From assembly GCA_020073545.1 (NCBI GenBank), contig JAIQEZ010000026.1:1-45404 (forward strand): a DNA stretch of 45,404 bases. Direction: 5' to 3'. The notes beneath the pieces were generated by a model. That model did no database searches and was not told the DNA's origin. It saw nothing but the letters and a program-made list of their open reading frames with translations. Positions 7,695 to 16,976 of this stretch are shown one piece after another (the stretch's first letter is position 1; each line of letters starts with the position of its first letter). The DNA comes from Terriglobia bacterium. Its GTDB lineage: Bacteria; Acidobacteriota; Terriglobia; UBA7540. A program made the translations under genes and the position numbers.

Positions 7695-8417
7695 TCAAGC
7701 TCCGAGACAGCCTCGCAGGGTGTCGTTGCCAGGACGGGAAGAACCACCGTCAAGCCACCACCGCACGCGGTGGCAGCGGGCGACAAGCGGGTCCGCCCCC
7801 CGGGGCCTTCCCAAGTGCCCGCAGCGTGCGCCTATCTTAGCGCGCTTTAGGGAGAATTGGTAGCAAGCCCCGCCATTTTGGATTCTCGATTTTGGATTGG
7901 TGCGGTAGGCGGAGAGCGCCGGACGACGGCGATTTTGATTTTGGGATTGCCCGCTCCAATTCTGATTCTGGCTTGCTCTTTTGCGGCCATGTGTCCTGCT
8001 CCAATCCAAAATCCAAAATCTAAAACCAAATCGCCAACGGCGGGCGAGATCATCCGCGCGGCGGGGCTCCGCGTTGCTTGTTAAGGCGGGCGGAAGGTTT
8101 TCGTGGGCAAGGACCTTGAGCAAATGGCCTTCGGTCAGGTGAGCGTTGTCGAGGGCGGCGCGAATCAGCTCCGGGTCGGTGCTGATCAGGAGGCCGGCGG
8201 CGAGGGGTCCGGTGCCGCGTCGGGCCTCCTGGCGGTTGGCGAGCTCGCGGACGACCTCGTGCGGCAGATCTCTGCGTTCGAGCAGGCGGAGCAGGTCGCG
8301 CTCCTGAAGATGGGGATTGCGCGCCAGGGCGAACAGAACTTCCTTCGCGGGCTCTTTGAAGAAGCCCTCAATCTCGGCGCGCTGCTCGAGACGTTGGCAA
8401 GGGGAGAGGTCCGCCAT
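7695..8417 (-). CDS. Helical-repeat (leucine-rich-variant-like) protein, probably truncated at the C-terminus
   Basis: Residues 1-115 look like genuine protein: short paired helices with NPHLQERDLLRLLERRDLP, VVRELANRQEARRG and IRAALDNAHLTEGHLLKVLAHENLPP, resembling the HEAT/LRV-like repeats of a family seen in Acidobacteriota. After about residue 118 the composition changes abruptly to a Trp/Asn/Gln/Arg-rich stretch. This stretch is encoded by an AT-rich inverted repeat (7875-8026) and then by sequence without protein character. I infer that the original 3' end was lost when the repeat arrived and that the frame simply reads through to the stop at 7695. The upstream HNH gene follows in the same orientation. 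Confidence 0.5.
   Translation of the reverse strand: MADLSPCQRLEQRAEIEGFFKEPAKEVLFALARNPHLQERDLLRLLERRDLPHEVVRELANRQEARRGTGPLAAGLLISTDPELIRAALDNAHLTEGHLLKVLAHENLPPALTSNAEPRRADDLARRWRFGFRFWILDWSRTHGRKRASQNQNWSGQSQNQNRRRPALSAYRTNPKSRIQNGGACYQFSLKRAKIGARCGHLGRPRGADPLVARCHRVRWWLDGGSSRPGNDTLRGCLGA
7875..8026. repeat. Imperfect inverted repeat inside the 3' part of the helical-repeat gene
   Basis: ATTTTGGATTGG at 7890-7901 recurs in inverse orientation as CCAATCCAAAAT at 8001-8012, and the similarity extends outward as degenerate ATTTTGG units. Between the arms are further AT-rich pieces (GATTTTGATTTTGGGATTG, CCAATTCTGATTCTGG) in a GC-rich background. The composition differs sharply from flanking coding sequence. 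Repeats built from GATTTTGGATT units are common between genes in this kind of genome; here the element lies in an open frame. Confidence 0.5.
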
Positions 8418-8429
8418 TTCGGGGCGATT

Positions 8430-8820
8430 CTAGAAGGGTCGGGCGCCGGTGCGCAAGGGAGAGCGCCAGTTGCGCGCCCCGCCGCAGGGGTGACTCGTGC
8501 CTGATTTCGATGCGCCGAAGTCGCCAGGGCAGATACGGGACTCGCCCCCCCACGCTGGCTTGGCCAGGCAATCAAAGCTCAGCCATGGGTAGGGGCTTTC
8601 GCATCTAAGCGAGGGGGGACGAGAGGAAAAGGGGGAGACTGGCTGGCACAGTGAGATTTTGCTTGAAAAGTCCCTCAAGACTTGATATTTGGAATGCGTC
8701 ATCCGAAGGATTGGAAGTCATTCAACTAGCGGTTTCTGCGCGGGGGCCCCAATTGGGTCCCTGGTAACATCGACGATAGGTGCGCCCAGGCCACCTACGA
8801 ATCACAATTCCAGAATCGAG
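8430..8820. other. Gene-free stretch between the helical-repeat gene and the TPR gene
   Basis: No open frame here has a ribosome-binding site and protein-like composition. The stretch carries the divergent 5' regions of the genes on either side. I see no convincing hairpin, repeat or consensus promoter; TTGAAA near 8664 and TGATAT near 8683 are only 14 bases apart. Confidence 0.4.
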
Positions 8821-8831
8821 GTAGCTGTGCG

Positions 8832-10196
8832 ATGACGAAAACGACTGCGCTTTGGACTCTCACCTTGCTGGTCAGTCTTTCGGCCGGCGCTGCTGCAGCC
8901 GAGGTCGCGAGCCGCTCCACCCGGTCCGTGGGGCTGACCCCCGTGAGCCATATGCAAGCGCCTCCCCAGGCGGCCAAGCAACCGCAATGGAAAAGCCGGG
9001 AAGAGTATGACGCCTTCAACGCCATGATGACGGAGAAGGATCCGAATAAGAAGATTTCCCTTGCGGAGGCGTTCCTCCAAAAGTACTCAAACTCCGATTT
9101 CAAGTCGGGTGCCCACCTAACTGAGATGCAGGCCTATTTCCAGCTTGGCAAGAGCGACCAGGCCATCGAGGCCGGAAAGAAGGTGCTGGAAGCCGATCCC
9201 GACAACCTGGACGCGCTGGCTTTCTTGAGCTACGTCTTCCCGTTCGTTTTCAAGGCGGACGATCCTGATGCTACCTCCAAGCTCTCCCGTGCTGACAGCG
9301 ATGCCCATCACGGGTTGGACGTGCTTCAGAAGCTTCAGAAGCCTGCCAACGTCACCGACGAGCAGTTCAGCCAGTACGTGAAGCCGAAACGTGCGGTGTT
9401 CAACGGCGCTGTCGGCTTCGTGGCCCTGCAGCGGAAGGATTACCCGAACGCGATCACCGCCCTCAGGGCAGCGGTTGACGATAATCCCGCCGACGTCTAC
9501 ACGTTCTATCGGTTGGGGTTGGCGTATATGTATTCAACCCCGCCGGATTACGACCATGCGGTCTGGTATATTTCGCGCGCCGTGGCCTTGGCCCAGGCTG
9601 CCAAAAATCCCGCCGGCGATGACATCGATAAGTTCCTGAAGCGCGCCTACATCAACTACCACGGCAACGATCAGGGACTCGCCGACATCGTCACGCAGGC
9701 GGCCGGTGCGGTGAATCCTCCTGAGGGGTTCAAGGTAGCGCCCATGGAAGTCCCCAAGCCGACCGGAAACGCCAACGTCGATGGCTTCAACACGATGACC
9801 TTCCCGCTGAAGCTGGGTGGCGAGAAGGCCCAGAAGCAATGGGACACACTGAAGGGGCAACAGATCGGGCTGGGTGGGTTCGTGGACAGCGTGGAGAAAG
9901 GTCCCGACGCCAATACCTACTTGGTGCGCATTGACATCCTCGAGCAGTCGAAAGCTCAGGCCGGCACGTACGATGTTGAGCTGAAAGATACCACTCAGCC
10001 GAACGTGAAAAACCTGAGCCCGGGCGACCCGGTCCGCTTCAAGGGTACAATCACCGCTTACACGGCGACTCCGAGCTTGGTGCTGACGATTGAGGGGACG
10101 ATTGACCCCGACGCGATTCCCGACCAGCCAAAGGTCAAACCCAAGCCGAAGCCACCGGTGCACCGCCCGACGCATAAACCGGCGACGACTAACTGA
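8832..10196 (+). CDS. Secreted tetratricopeptide-repeat protein
   Basis: 454 residues. A Sec signal peptide ends near GAAAAE. Residues about 55-290 hold TPR-like helix pairs (HLTEMQAYFQLGKSDQAIEAGKKVLEADPDNLDALAFL; the clearest unit is KDYPNAITALRAAVDDNPADVYTFYRLGLAYM) with a longer loop in the first half. Residues about 345-420 form a beta-rich domain (IGLGGFVDSVEKG, YLVRIDILEQSK, GDPVRFKGTITAY) that looks like an OB-type barrel. The tail is Pro/Lys-rich. Such proteins are periplasmic scaffolds or glycan-associated proteins; the partner is unknown. The ATG is chosen because the signal peptide starts there, though the ribosome-binding site is weak. Confidence 0.85.
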   Translation: MTKTTALWTLTLLVSLSAGAAAAEVASRSTRSVGLTPVSHMQAPPQAAKQPQWKSREEYDAFNAMMTEKDPNKKISLAEAFLQKYSNSDFKSGAHLTEMQAYFQLGKSDQAIEAGKKVLEADPDNLDALAFLSYVFPFVFKADDPDATSKLSRADSDAHHGLDVLQKLQKPANVTDEQFSQYVKPKRAVFNGAVGFVALQRKDYPNAITALRAAVDDNPADVYTFYRLGLAYMYSTPPDYDHAVWYISRAVALAQAAKNPAGDDIDKFLKRAYINYHGNDQGLADIVTQAAGAVNPPEGFKVAPMEVPKPTGNANVDGFNTMTFPLKLGGEKAQKQWDTLKGQQIGLGGFVDSVEKGPDANTYLVRIDILEQSKAQAGTYDVELKDTTQPNVKNLSPGDPVRFKGTITAYTATPSLVLTIEGTIDPDAIPDQPKVKPKPKPPVHRPTHKPATTN

Positions 10197-10250
10197 CCGG
10201 CAGGTAACGGCTCGAAGCACCAAAGCGCTCTTGTCACCAAGCAGGGCGCC

Positions 10251-10269
10251 GGGTCACGCCCGGTGACCC
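10251..10269 (+). terminator. Hairpin after the TPR gene
   Basis: GGGTCAC (10251-10257) and GTGACCC (10263-10269) form a perfect seven-base-pair stem with a five-base loop, 54 bases after the stop codon. There is no T tract, so this may act as a Rho-dependent or RNA-stabilising hairpin rather than an intrinsic terminator. Confidence 0.35.
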
Positions 10270-10521
10270 TGCCTGGACTATCCCGCCAGCATCCCGCCAA
10301 AGAGGTTGCCTATAACTTGCCATATTTAATTGTATGTTAATTAGCAGATATATAAGCAAAGAGGTCAAGGAGAAACCCTCGGAACCCGGTGCGTGCAATT
10401 CTGCGGGAAAACGGCCAGGCCTGATCGGAACACGTCAGCGTGAAGCCCGGCGACGCGAAAAGGGTTCTCTTTGCGGGGTTTTGGGGCAATCCCGATCTTC
10501 TCTGCAGGACGAGACCTGCAA

Positions 10522-10755
10522 TCAGCGGGAGGTGCGCCGACGACGCTTCGGCCGGCGGTCAAGCTCGAGGTCTCCCACCTTCCGGCTTAGCGTATTGCGA
10601 TGAATGCCCAGAGCCTTGGCCGTCTTGGAATGATTGCCGTTGTTCTTTTCAAGCATTCGCTTGATGAACCGCTTCTCAAACTCCGAGACCGCCTCGGTGA
10701 AGAGAATGCCGTGGTCAATCATCTGGTTAACCAGGGATTCAAGTTGATCTTTCAC
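10522..10755 (-). CDS. Fis-family DNA-binding protein
   Basis: 77 residues, GTG start. The N-terminal half is a helical dimerisation-like region (EFEKRFIKRMLEKNNGNHSK) and the C-terminal half a Fis-type helix-turn-helix (KTAKALGIHRNTLSRKVGDL), followed by an Arg/Lys-rich tail. This is the HTH_8 domain that ends bEBP regulators and nucleoid protein Fis, here stand-alone. It is the third gene of a minus-strand unit purC-cvpA-fis, 40 bases after cvpA. The basic tail suggests extra nonspecific DNA contact. Whether it acts as a global nucleoid protein or a local regulator cannot be told. Confidence 0.85.
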   Translation of the reverse strand: MKDQLESLVNQMIDHGILFTEAVSEFEKRFIKRMLEKNNGNHSKTAKALGIHRNTLSRKVGDLELDRRPKRRRRTSR

Positions 10756-10795
10756 GGCAGCGCTCCGGTTCGGCAGAATTCGTTTCGCCCGTGGC

Positions 10796-11347
10796 TCAGT
10801 TTTTTGTCGCTCGCTTCTCGTGCTGATTGAGCGCTTCGTGGAATTTCTGGAAGCCCAGCCGGAACTGCGCTTTCAGATTCCCCGGCATGACGAACGCAAT
10901 GACCCGCGTCCCGGTGGTCACATAAGGCGCCAGGGCTGATTGACGCACAGCGTCCGGCTTGAGGGTGAAAGCCACCATGACCAAGAGCAGTATGGCGTCC
11001 ACGAGCACGCCCCGCACCAAGCCGAAGATTCCTCCCAGAAAGCGATCGAACCACTGGATTCCGGCGGTCTCGATAAGCTTGCGCGCCAGCACGCCGATGA
11101 TCGCGCCCACGAGCAGCGTTCCGAGGAACAGAACCAGGAATCCCAGGCCGAGGGCGATTTCATGCGACTTGGTCAAATCCTCGAACCAGAGCGAGGCGCG
11201 GGGATACCCGATCGCCGCCACGATGAGTCCGACGACTACGGACGCCAGCGATATCAGCTCCTGGACAAATCCCTTCCTCATGGCGGTCACAACCGAAACC
11301 ACGATAATCGCAGCGAGAATCCAATCCAGCCAATTCCACGTGGCCAT
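10796..11347 (-). CDS. cvpA: CvpA family membrane protein
   Basis: 183 residues with four hydrophobic spans (about residues 5-22, 28-48, 63-90 and 105-128) and the family pattern NWLDWILAAIIVVSV, then GFVQELISL, then the conserved RFLGGIFGLVRGVLV before the last span. The final 50 residues are cytoplasmic and charged. CvpA was named for colicin V production and is also linked to purine synthesis operons in enterobacteria and to envelope stress; the molecular activity is unsettled. Here it follows purC by 30 bases, in keeping with that purine link. Confidence 0.9.
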   Translation of the reverse strand: MATWNWLDWILAAIIVVSVVTAMRKGFVQELISLASVVVGLIVAAIGYPRASLWFEDLTKSHEIALGLGFLVLFLGTLLVGAIIGVLARKLIETAGIQWFDRFLGGIFGLVRGVLVDAILLLVMVAFTLKPDAVRQSALAPYVTTGTRVIAFVMPGNLKAQFRLGFQKFHEALNQHEKRATKN

Positions 11348-11377
11348 AATGCGCTCGCAAACTGCGGCAGACTTACC

Positions 11378-12280
11378 TCAGTTGAGGGAATGTCCCGTTA
11401 GTAACTCATAGGCTTCGCGGTACTTCTCACTGGTTTTCTCCACCACCGCGGGAGGAAGAGGAGGCGGCGGAGCTTGCTTATTCCAGTGGAGCGACTCCAG
11501 GTAATCGCGGACGAATTGTTTGTCGAACGAAGGCTGGGGTTTGCCGGGTGCGTATTCCTGCTGCGGCCAAAATCGCGACGAGTCAGGGGTGAGCACCTCA
11601 TCGATCAAGATGACTCGGCCGCCCTCGAGGCCCCACTCAAACTTGGTGTCGGCAATCAGAATACCCCGGCCCTCGGCGTATTCCCGCCCTTTGCTGTAAA
11701 GCCCCAAACTCAACTCGCGCAGTTTTTCGGCGGCTTTTCTCCCGATTCGCGAGACCATTTCCTCCCAGGTGATGTTCTCGTCGTGGCCGGTCTGCGCCTT
11801 CGTGGCAGGTGTAAAAACGGGGCTTTCCAGTCGCGAAGCCTCGCGCAGGCCCCCGGGAAGCTTGACGCCGCACACACTTCCGGTGGCCTGATATTCTTTC
11901 AACCCTGACCCCGCCAGGTATCCGCGCACCACACACTCGATCGGGAAGGGCTGCGCCTTCTCAACGAGCATTGAGCGGCCTTCGAGCTGGTCCATGAAGG
12001 CGTGCAGTTCGCGAGGATAGTCGGTCACCCGGGCCGTGATGAAATGGTGGGGAATCCAATCTTTGACGAAATCGAACCAGAAACAGGAAAGCTGCGTCAG
12101 CACGTGACCCTTGTCCGGAATGCCCTCGCGCATCACGACGTCGAAGGCAGAGAGGCGGTCCGTGGCGACTACCAGCAGCTTGTCACCGAGCTCGTAGAGG
12201 TCCCGGACTTTGCCCCTCGAGAAGAGCTTGATTCCCGGCAGATGCGTTTCCAAAAGAACTGAGTGTTCCGTGGATTGCAT
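11378..12280 (-). CDS. purC: Phosphoribosylaminoimidazole-succinocarboxamide synthase (SAICAR synthase)
   Basis: 300 residues, the longer type of PurC. It joins CAIR and aspartate with ATP in purine biosynthesis, in the cytoplasm. Diagnostic segments are in order: [20 protein letters not shown] (P-loop-like ATP site), [34 protein letters not shown], the catalytic-site DTKFEWGL and [13 protein letters not shown]. It is the first gene of the unit purC-cvpA-fis and has a near-consensus promoter just upstream. There is no sign of damage. Confidence 0.97.
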   Translation of the reverse strand: MQSTEHSVLLETHLPGIKLFSRGKVRDLYELGDKLLVVATDRLSAFDVVMREGIPDKGHVLTQLSCFWFDFVKDWIPHHFITARVTDYPRELHAFMDQLEGRSMLVEKAQPFPIECVVRGYLAGSGLKEYQATGSVCGVKLPGGLREASRLESPVFTPATKAQTGHDENITWEEMVSRIGRKAAEKLRELSLGLYSKGREYAEGRGILIADTKFEWGLEGGRVILIDEVLTPDSSRFWPQQEYAPGKPQPSFDKQFVRDYLESLHWNKQAPPPPLPPAVVEKTSEKYREAYELLTGHSLN

Positions 12281-12304
12281 GGGTGTTGGATCAGAGCAAC
12301 CGAC

Positions 12305-12332
12305 ATTCTAGAACAACCGGAAAGGTTGTCAA
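12305..12332 (-). promoter_or_regulatory. Sigma-70 promoter of the purC-cvpA-fis unit
   Basis: On the minus strand a perfect TTGACA (12327-12332) is followed after 16 bases by TAGAAT (12305-12310), giving a leader of about 20 bases before the purC ATG at 12280. The spacer contains AACC-TTTCC-GGTT, a small inverted repeat that could be an operator; PurR-like binding is not shown. Confidence 0.65.
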
Positions 12333-12490
12333 CGGAAAAAGCGTCCGCCGAATTCACGCACTGAAAACTGACGGCAGGGTGAGAGCAAGCTGGCTGCACA
12401 ACATTTGGAACCGCGTGGACCTACATGAAATGGGGATAGAACAGGGTGCTGCAAAATAGTGCAGAGCAGCCCGCGCCATCCGCCGGCGAT

Positions 12491-15400
12491 TCAGGCGGGT
12501 ACCGCGGCGGGCTCGCGGGCGAACGCGTCAAACCGTACGGAGACGAGCTTGGAAACGCCGGGCTCTTCCATGGTGACACCGTACATCACTTGTGCGATTT
12601 CCATGGTGCGTTTGTTGTGGGTGATGAGGATGAACTGCGTGTGGCGGCTCATCTGCTGGATCATGTGGGTGAAACGATCGATGTTCGACTCGTCGAGCGG
12701 AGCATCAACTTCGTCGAGGATGCAGAAGGGGCTGGGTGTGTAACGGAAGATGGCGATGAGCAAGGCGAGGGCGACCAGCGCCTTCTCGCCGCCCGAAAGG
12801 AGCAGCACGTTCTGCAGACGCTTTCCGGGCGGCTGCGCAACGATGTCGATACCGCTGTCGGCGTCGCTCTCGTCGGCCAGCCGCATCTCGCCGATGCCAC
12901 CACCGAACAGGGTCCGGAAGGATTCCGCGAAGTTGGCGTTGATGGCTTTGAACGCCTCCAGGAACTGCTGCCGAGAGACCTGATCGATTTCCCGGATGGC
13001 CTGCGTAGTGTCCTCGATGGAAGCGAGCAGATCCTGGCGCTGCGTGTCGAGGAAGGTCAGCCGCTCTTCGGCTTCCTGCAGTTCTTCCAGCGCCATCATG
13101 TTGACGGGCCCCAGATTCTCGATGCGCGTCTTAAGCTGCCGCAATTCTTCTTCCGCAATTTGCAGCGCCTCGCCCGCCAGAACGGATTCGGTCGTCAATT
13201 CCGCGAGGAGTGTGGCGGGATCGGCGTTCAATTCATCGCGACACTGCTGCGCATGATGCGCGTAGTCGGATTCCGCGTGCGCCAGCGCCACCTCGGTTTC
13301 GGAGCGCTTTTCGCGCCGGGCGTCGAGCTCCGCACGCGCCGCGTCCACCTGGGGGCCGAGGGTATCGCGCTGAACCTTGAGTGTCCGGGATTCCTCCTCG
13401 AGGCCGCGCAGCTCGGATCGCGCAGCCTCCAGCTCAACCTGGAGTTGTTCCAGGCGGAGTTGGTGGGTTTCGCACTCCTGCGCCAGGCGCTCGCGTTCCT
13501 GCCGCCAGGTTTCCGTCTGCTGGGCCAAGCGTGCGATACGGGTGCGCAAATCATCCGCGGCGGCCTGGAGCCGCGCGGCTTCCGATTCCGCCGCGCGCGT
13601 TCTCTCCTCCAAGGCCCGAGCCGCGGATTGCGCGTCGGCGATTTCCTGCGCCAGCCGGTCCAATTCCGTGCGCAGCTCACGCGCCCGCTGCGTGGCCAGC
13701 GTGATCGCCTCTTCGCGCTGAGCTTTCGCCTGCCCGGCAGCTTCCAGTTCCGCGTGCAAGTTCGCCTGCCGTTCCTCCACACTGGCGCGTTCACGCTGCA
13801 GCCCTGCGGCTTCGGAGCGGAGCGTCTCGACCTGCTGGCGGGTGCGGTCGTAGGCCTCGTGCGTCTGGCGAAGCTTCTCATCGGCGACGACGGCTTTCTT
13901 CTCCGCCTCAAGCCTGCTGCTTGCCAGGCTCTTCAGTTGCGTGTCCAGGCGCTTCGCCCGCTCTTCGGCTTCCGCCAGAGCGGCCTCGCTGGCTTTGATC
14001 TGGGCTTCCAGTTCGGACGTTCGCCGCTCCAGTTCACGGAAGTCCCGCCGCAAGGCCAACGGCCCGGCGCTCGACCCCTTACCCCCGGAAACCAGCCGAT
14101 GGTGATAGTGCGCGCCGGTCGCGGTCAGGAAGTGGCAGCCGGGATAGGCGCTCGCCAGGCGTTCGGCGGCGGCATCATCTTCAACCAGGTAGGCATTCGC
14201 CAGGGCCGGCAACGCGACAGCGCCGTTCAAGCCCAACTTGGCCTCGAAGTGCACCAGCTCTCGGACGGCAGCCACGATGCCCCGCTCGTTCCGCAACGGC
14301 GAGTCGCCGCTGCCGCTCGCGTGCCCACTTGAGGGCAAATGCGTCACGAAGAAGGTCGATCGCCCCGTGCCTTGGCTCTGGAGCAAAGCGATTCCGCAGC
14401 GCGCCTGCGCGTGTTGCTCGACGACCACGCACTCGAGTTCCTGCTTGAGGAATTCCTCCACCACTTCTTCGTAACCCGGCGAAACTTCCACAAAATCCGC
14501 CAGCAGTCCCAGAGGTCGGAACTGATGCCCGTTCGTCGGGATCTCGCCGGAGAGCAGGCGGCGTACGCTCTCCGTGCTGTAAGCGTGACGCGCCAGGGAT
14601 TCCTCCAGCGCTTCCTTGCGCGCCTTGCTGCCAGAATACTCCTGCCGCAGGGCTTCGACTTGCGAGCGCCGGGAGATTTCCTGGCTTCGAGCCTGCTCGA
14701 GTTCCTGGGTGGTTTGCGAAACGGATTGCGCCAGCTCAACGAGCGCGGTGGCATCGCGCTGATGCTCGGAGATGTAAGCCTCGAGTTCCGCGGCGAGCCG
14801 AAGATGCTCGGCCTCGACGCGGGACTTCTCCGTATCAGTGCGAGCCGCCTGGCGCTCGATCGCCAGTCCCGCCTCTTCCGCTTGCACGAGCTGATTGCGA
14901 AGCTCTGCCGAATGGCTGACGGCTACAAGCACTGACTGGCGGCAGGATTCGACATCCTGCTCGGCGACGCCGAGCTGGAAGTTCAGATCCTCCTGGCGCA
15001 GCAAGATCTGTGCCAGGGTGTCTTTCGCTGCGGCCCACTCCTGTTGCAGTTGCTCGACCTGTTGGGTGTGCTCCGTGGCTTGCTGCTCGACAGAGGCGAG
15101 CTGAGCCTGAAGGGCTGAACTCTCGTTCCCCGCTTCCTCCGTGCGTGCTTCCAGGTTTGCGGCCTGCTGTTTTACTTGCTCGAGGCGCGAGAGCAAACGT
15201 TCGCGCTCCAGGTCGCCCTGCGACAACCGCTCGCGCCACTGGGTGAGCTGGTTCTCGAGTTCCTCATAGCGCTCGGTGGCGGTTTTCTGCTCATGTTCCA
15301 GCGCTTCGAGCTCGTGAGCCGCAGCTTGGCAGGCTTCCTGCACTTGGGCGAGTTCTGCGTGCAGCCGCTGGAACTCAGCCTCCAGCGCCTTCAGGCGGGA

Positions 15401-16231
15401 AGTCAGGACGATCTTCAACCGGCCGCGCAGCTCCTCATGAAGTTCCCGGTAGCGGCGCGCCTTCGAAGCCTGGCGCTTCAGCGAGTTTACCTGCTTGGTG
15501 ACTTCTTCCAGGATGTCGGCGATGCGCGCAAGGTTCTGTCGGGACGATTCGAGCTTCGCCTCGGCCAGCCGCTTGCGCGTTTTGAATTTCGACACCCCAG
15601 CGGCTTCCTCCAGGATCAGACGGCGGTCCGAGGGTTTCGAGCTGAGGATTTGGCCGATACGTCCTTGCTCGATGATGGCGTAGGACTCGGGACCCAGTCC
15701 GGTCCCCATGAACAAATCTTGAATATCGCGCAAGCGGCAGAGCTCGCCGTTGATCAGGTATTCACTCTCACCCGACCGGAAAAGCCGCCGCGTGACGGTG
15801 ATTTCACCGGCGCGGTGGCGAAACTTCCTCGCCAGCGCGCCCGTGCCGTTGCCGTTCCCATTTCCGTCGCCCGAGGCGTCAGGCTCGAAGCCGGCGGGTT
15901 CCGCAGGGGAGGACTCACTCTCGTCGGCAGCTTCCTCTTCTTCCGGCAGGCCGGCTTCGTTATATTCCGGATCGACGAGCGTCATGCTCACTTCCGCCAT
16001 GCCGGTGGAAGGGCGCGTGCCGGTGCCATTAAAGATCACGTCGGCCATGCGCTCGCCGCGCAGCAGGCGCGCGCTCTGTTCGCCGAGCACCCAGGTGATG
16101 GCGTCCGAGAGATTGGACTTCCCGCAACCGTTCGGCCCCACGATCGTCGCGATGCCGTCGGCGAATGCCAGGCGCGTTCGGTCCGCGAAGGACTTGAAGC
16201 CAAGCAGTTCGAGTTTCTTCAGCTTATACAA
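12491..16231 (-). CDS. smc: Chromosome partition/condensin protein SMC
   Basis: About 1,246 residues. The N-terminal head has Walker A GPNGCGKSN and RRLILEEAAGVSKFK (the Q/D-loop region). Long coiled-coil arms follow, rich in Glu, Gln and Leu, with a hinge domain around residues 520-680 (EVVEEFLKQELECVVVEQ). The C-terminal head has the signature LLSGGEKALVALALLIAIF and Walker B ILDEVDAPLDE. SMC dimers with ScpAB organise and segregate the chromosome. I chose the TTG at 16231 because MYKLKKLELLGFKSFADRT matches normal SMC starts and AAGAAGGG lies upstream; the open frame extends to a TTG at 16267. An unusual acidic and GNGNGNG-containing insert lies at about residues 90-135 of the head domain. 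scpA and scpB are not adjacent. Confidence 0.96.
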   Translation of the reverse strand: MYKLKKLELLGFKSFADRTRLAFADGIATIVGPNGCGKSNLSDAITWVLGEQSARLLRGERMADVIFNGTGTRPSTGMAEVSMTLVDPEYNEAGLPEEEEAADESESSPAEPAGFEPDASGDGNGNGNGTGALARKFRHRAGEITVTRRLFRSGESEYLINGELCRLRDIQDLFMGTGLGPESYAIIEQGRIGQILSSKPSDRRLILEEAAGVSKFKTRKRLAEAKLESSRQNLARIADILEEVTKQVNSLKRQASKARRYRELHEELRGRLKIVLTSRLKALEAEFQRLHAELAQVQEACQAAAHELEALEHEQKTATERYEELENQLTQWRERLSQGDLERERLLSRLEQVKQQAANLEARTEEAGNESSALQAQLASVEQQATEHTQQVEQLQQEWAAAKDTLAQILLRQEDLNFQLGVAEQDVESCRQSVLVAVSHSAELRNQLVQAEEAGLAIERQAARTDTEKSRVEAEHLRLAAELEAYISEHQRDATALVELAQSVSQTTQELEQARSQEISRRSQVEALRQEYSGSKARKEALEESLARHAYSTESVRRLLSGEIPTNGHQFRPLGLLADFVEVSPGYEEVVEEFLKQELECVVVEQHAQARCGIALLQSQGTGRSTFFVTHLPSSGHASGSGDSPLRNERGIVAAVRELVHFEAKLGLNGAVALPALANAYLVEDDAAAERLASAYPGCHFLTATGAHYHHRLVSGGKGSSAGPLALRRDFRELERRTSELEAQIKASEAALAEAEERAKRLDTQLKSLASSRLEAEKKAVVADEKLRQTHEAYDRTRQQVETLRSEAAGLQRERASVEERQANLHAELEAAGQAKAQREEAITLATQRARELRTELDRLAQEIADAQSAARALEERTRAAESEAARLQAAADDLRTRIARLAQQTETWRQERERLAQECETHQLRLEQLQVELEAARSELRGLEEESRTLKVQRDTLGPQVDAARAELDARREKRSETEVALAHAESDYAHHAQQCRDELNADPATLLAELTTESVLAGEALQIAEEELRQLKTRIENLGPVNMMALEELQEAEERLTFLDTQRQDLLASIEDTTQAIREIDQVSRQQFLEAFKAINANFAESFRTLFGGGIGEMRLADESDADSGIDIVAQPPGKRLQNVLLLSGGEKALVALALLIAIFRYTPSPFCILDEVDAPLDESNIDRFTHMIQQMSRHTQFILITHNKRTMEIAQVMYGVTMEEPGVSKLVSVRFDAFAREPAAVPA

Positions 16232-16503
16232 ATTGCACCCTTCTTGCCCAAGCCGTCCAAGGCCCAATCATGCGCTCTGGCGCATGCAATAAGTTTGATG
16301 CGAGGACCCCCCACAAGTTCGATGAATAATTAACATACCGCGTCGGCCTTGTAAAGGGAAAACCACAAGATCGCGGGGTATTAGAGGCTTTTAACCCCTA
16401 CATCTGGTGGGGGCTAACGGGCCTTGGTGTTCACGAGCGCTCCGGCCCCCGTGGTACAATGCGCGTAACTTGCCAGAGCGGCCTCTGCCTTCGGGAGGTG
16501 CAA

Positions 16504-16755
16504 ATGAGATTCCCGCCGCTTGTGATTCTCTTGTTGATCCCGCTGGCTTTAACTCTTGCTCCCGCCAACCGGGCGCAGCAGAAGCCCTTGACCCAGGACC
16601 AAGTGCAAGGCTTGGTGCGGGACGGGCTAGGGGATGAGACCGGCGCAACGGCCATCGAGCAGCGCGGGATTGATTTCGCGCCGGCGAGCCAAAGGACAGA
16701 ACCGACGAAAAAATATTCCGAGCTGGTAGCCGCAGTCAATCCGTACTTTGATTGA
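16504..16755 (+). CDS. Short secreted protein, fragment-like paralogue of the PEGA protein N-terminus
   Basis: 83 residues from the ATG at 16504, with GGGAGG at 16493-16498; a longer frame from 16459 lacks a site. A signal peptide (LVILLLIPLALTLAPANRA) precedes QQKPLTQDQVQGLVRDGLGDE, then IEQRGIDFAPASQ. This matches the repeat at the N-terminus of the PEGA protein at 34708-35937 (LTKEQVLQLVAGGVPSE, then VKQHGIDF). The rest of that protein is absent. After the repeat the protein stops within 30 residues, so it may be a remnant. It could also be a functional mini-version. Confidence 0.6.
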   Translation: MRFPPLVILLLIPLALTLAPANRAQQKPLTQDQVQGLVRDGLGDETGATAIEQRGIDFAPASQRTEPTKKYSELVAAVNPYFD

Positions 16756-16976
16756 CTGTCGGTTTGTGGTCGAAGAAAGAGCACGCGCTCAGGAAGGCGC
16801 TGACCGCGTACAGCCTTGGTTGCCTCCCAGGTCAGAGGCGGCTTGGTGAATCCAACTTGGTCGCGGTTTCCTGGGTAGTAGTCTCGCGGTCCAACAACGG
16901 ACTGGACCCCATGGCGCGTCGAAATCGCGGTGCGCCGTGGGTCAGTCCGAGGCGCTAGGCGGGGGGAGCTGCAGAC

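Noticed and set aside
12446-14332. 628-codon plus-strand open frame
   Set aside because: It is antisense to smc, which has complete family motifs. The predicted product is rich in Arg, Leu and Gln with no domain and no ribosome-binding site; long antisense frames are expected in GC-rich coding DNA.
15176-16333. 385-codon plus-strand open frame
   Set aside because: Antisense to the N-terminal half of smc, with the same shadow composition.
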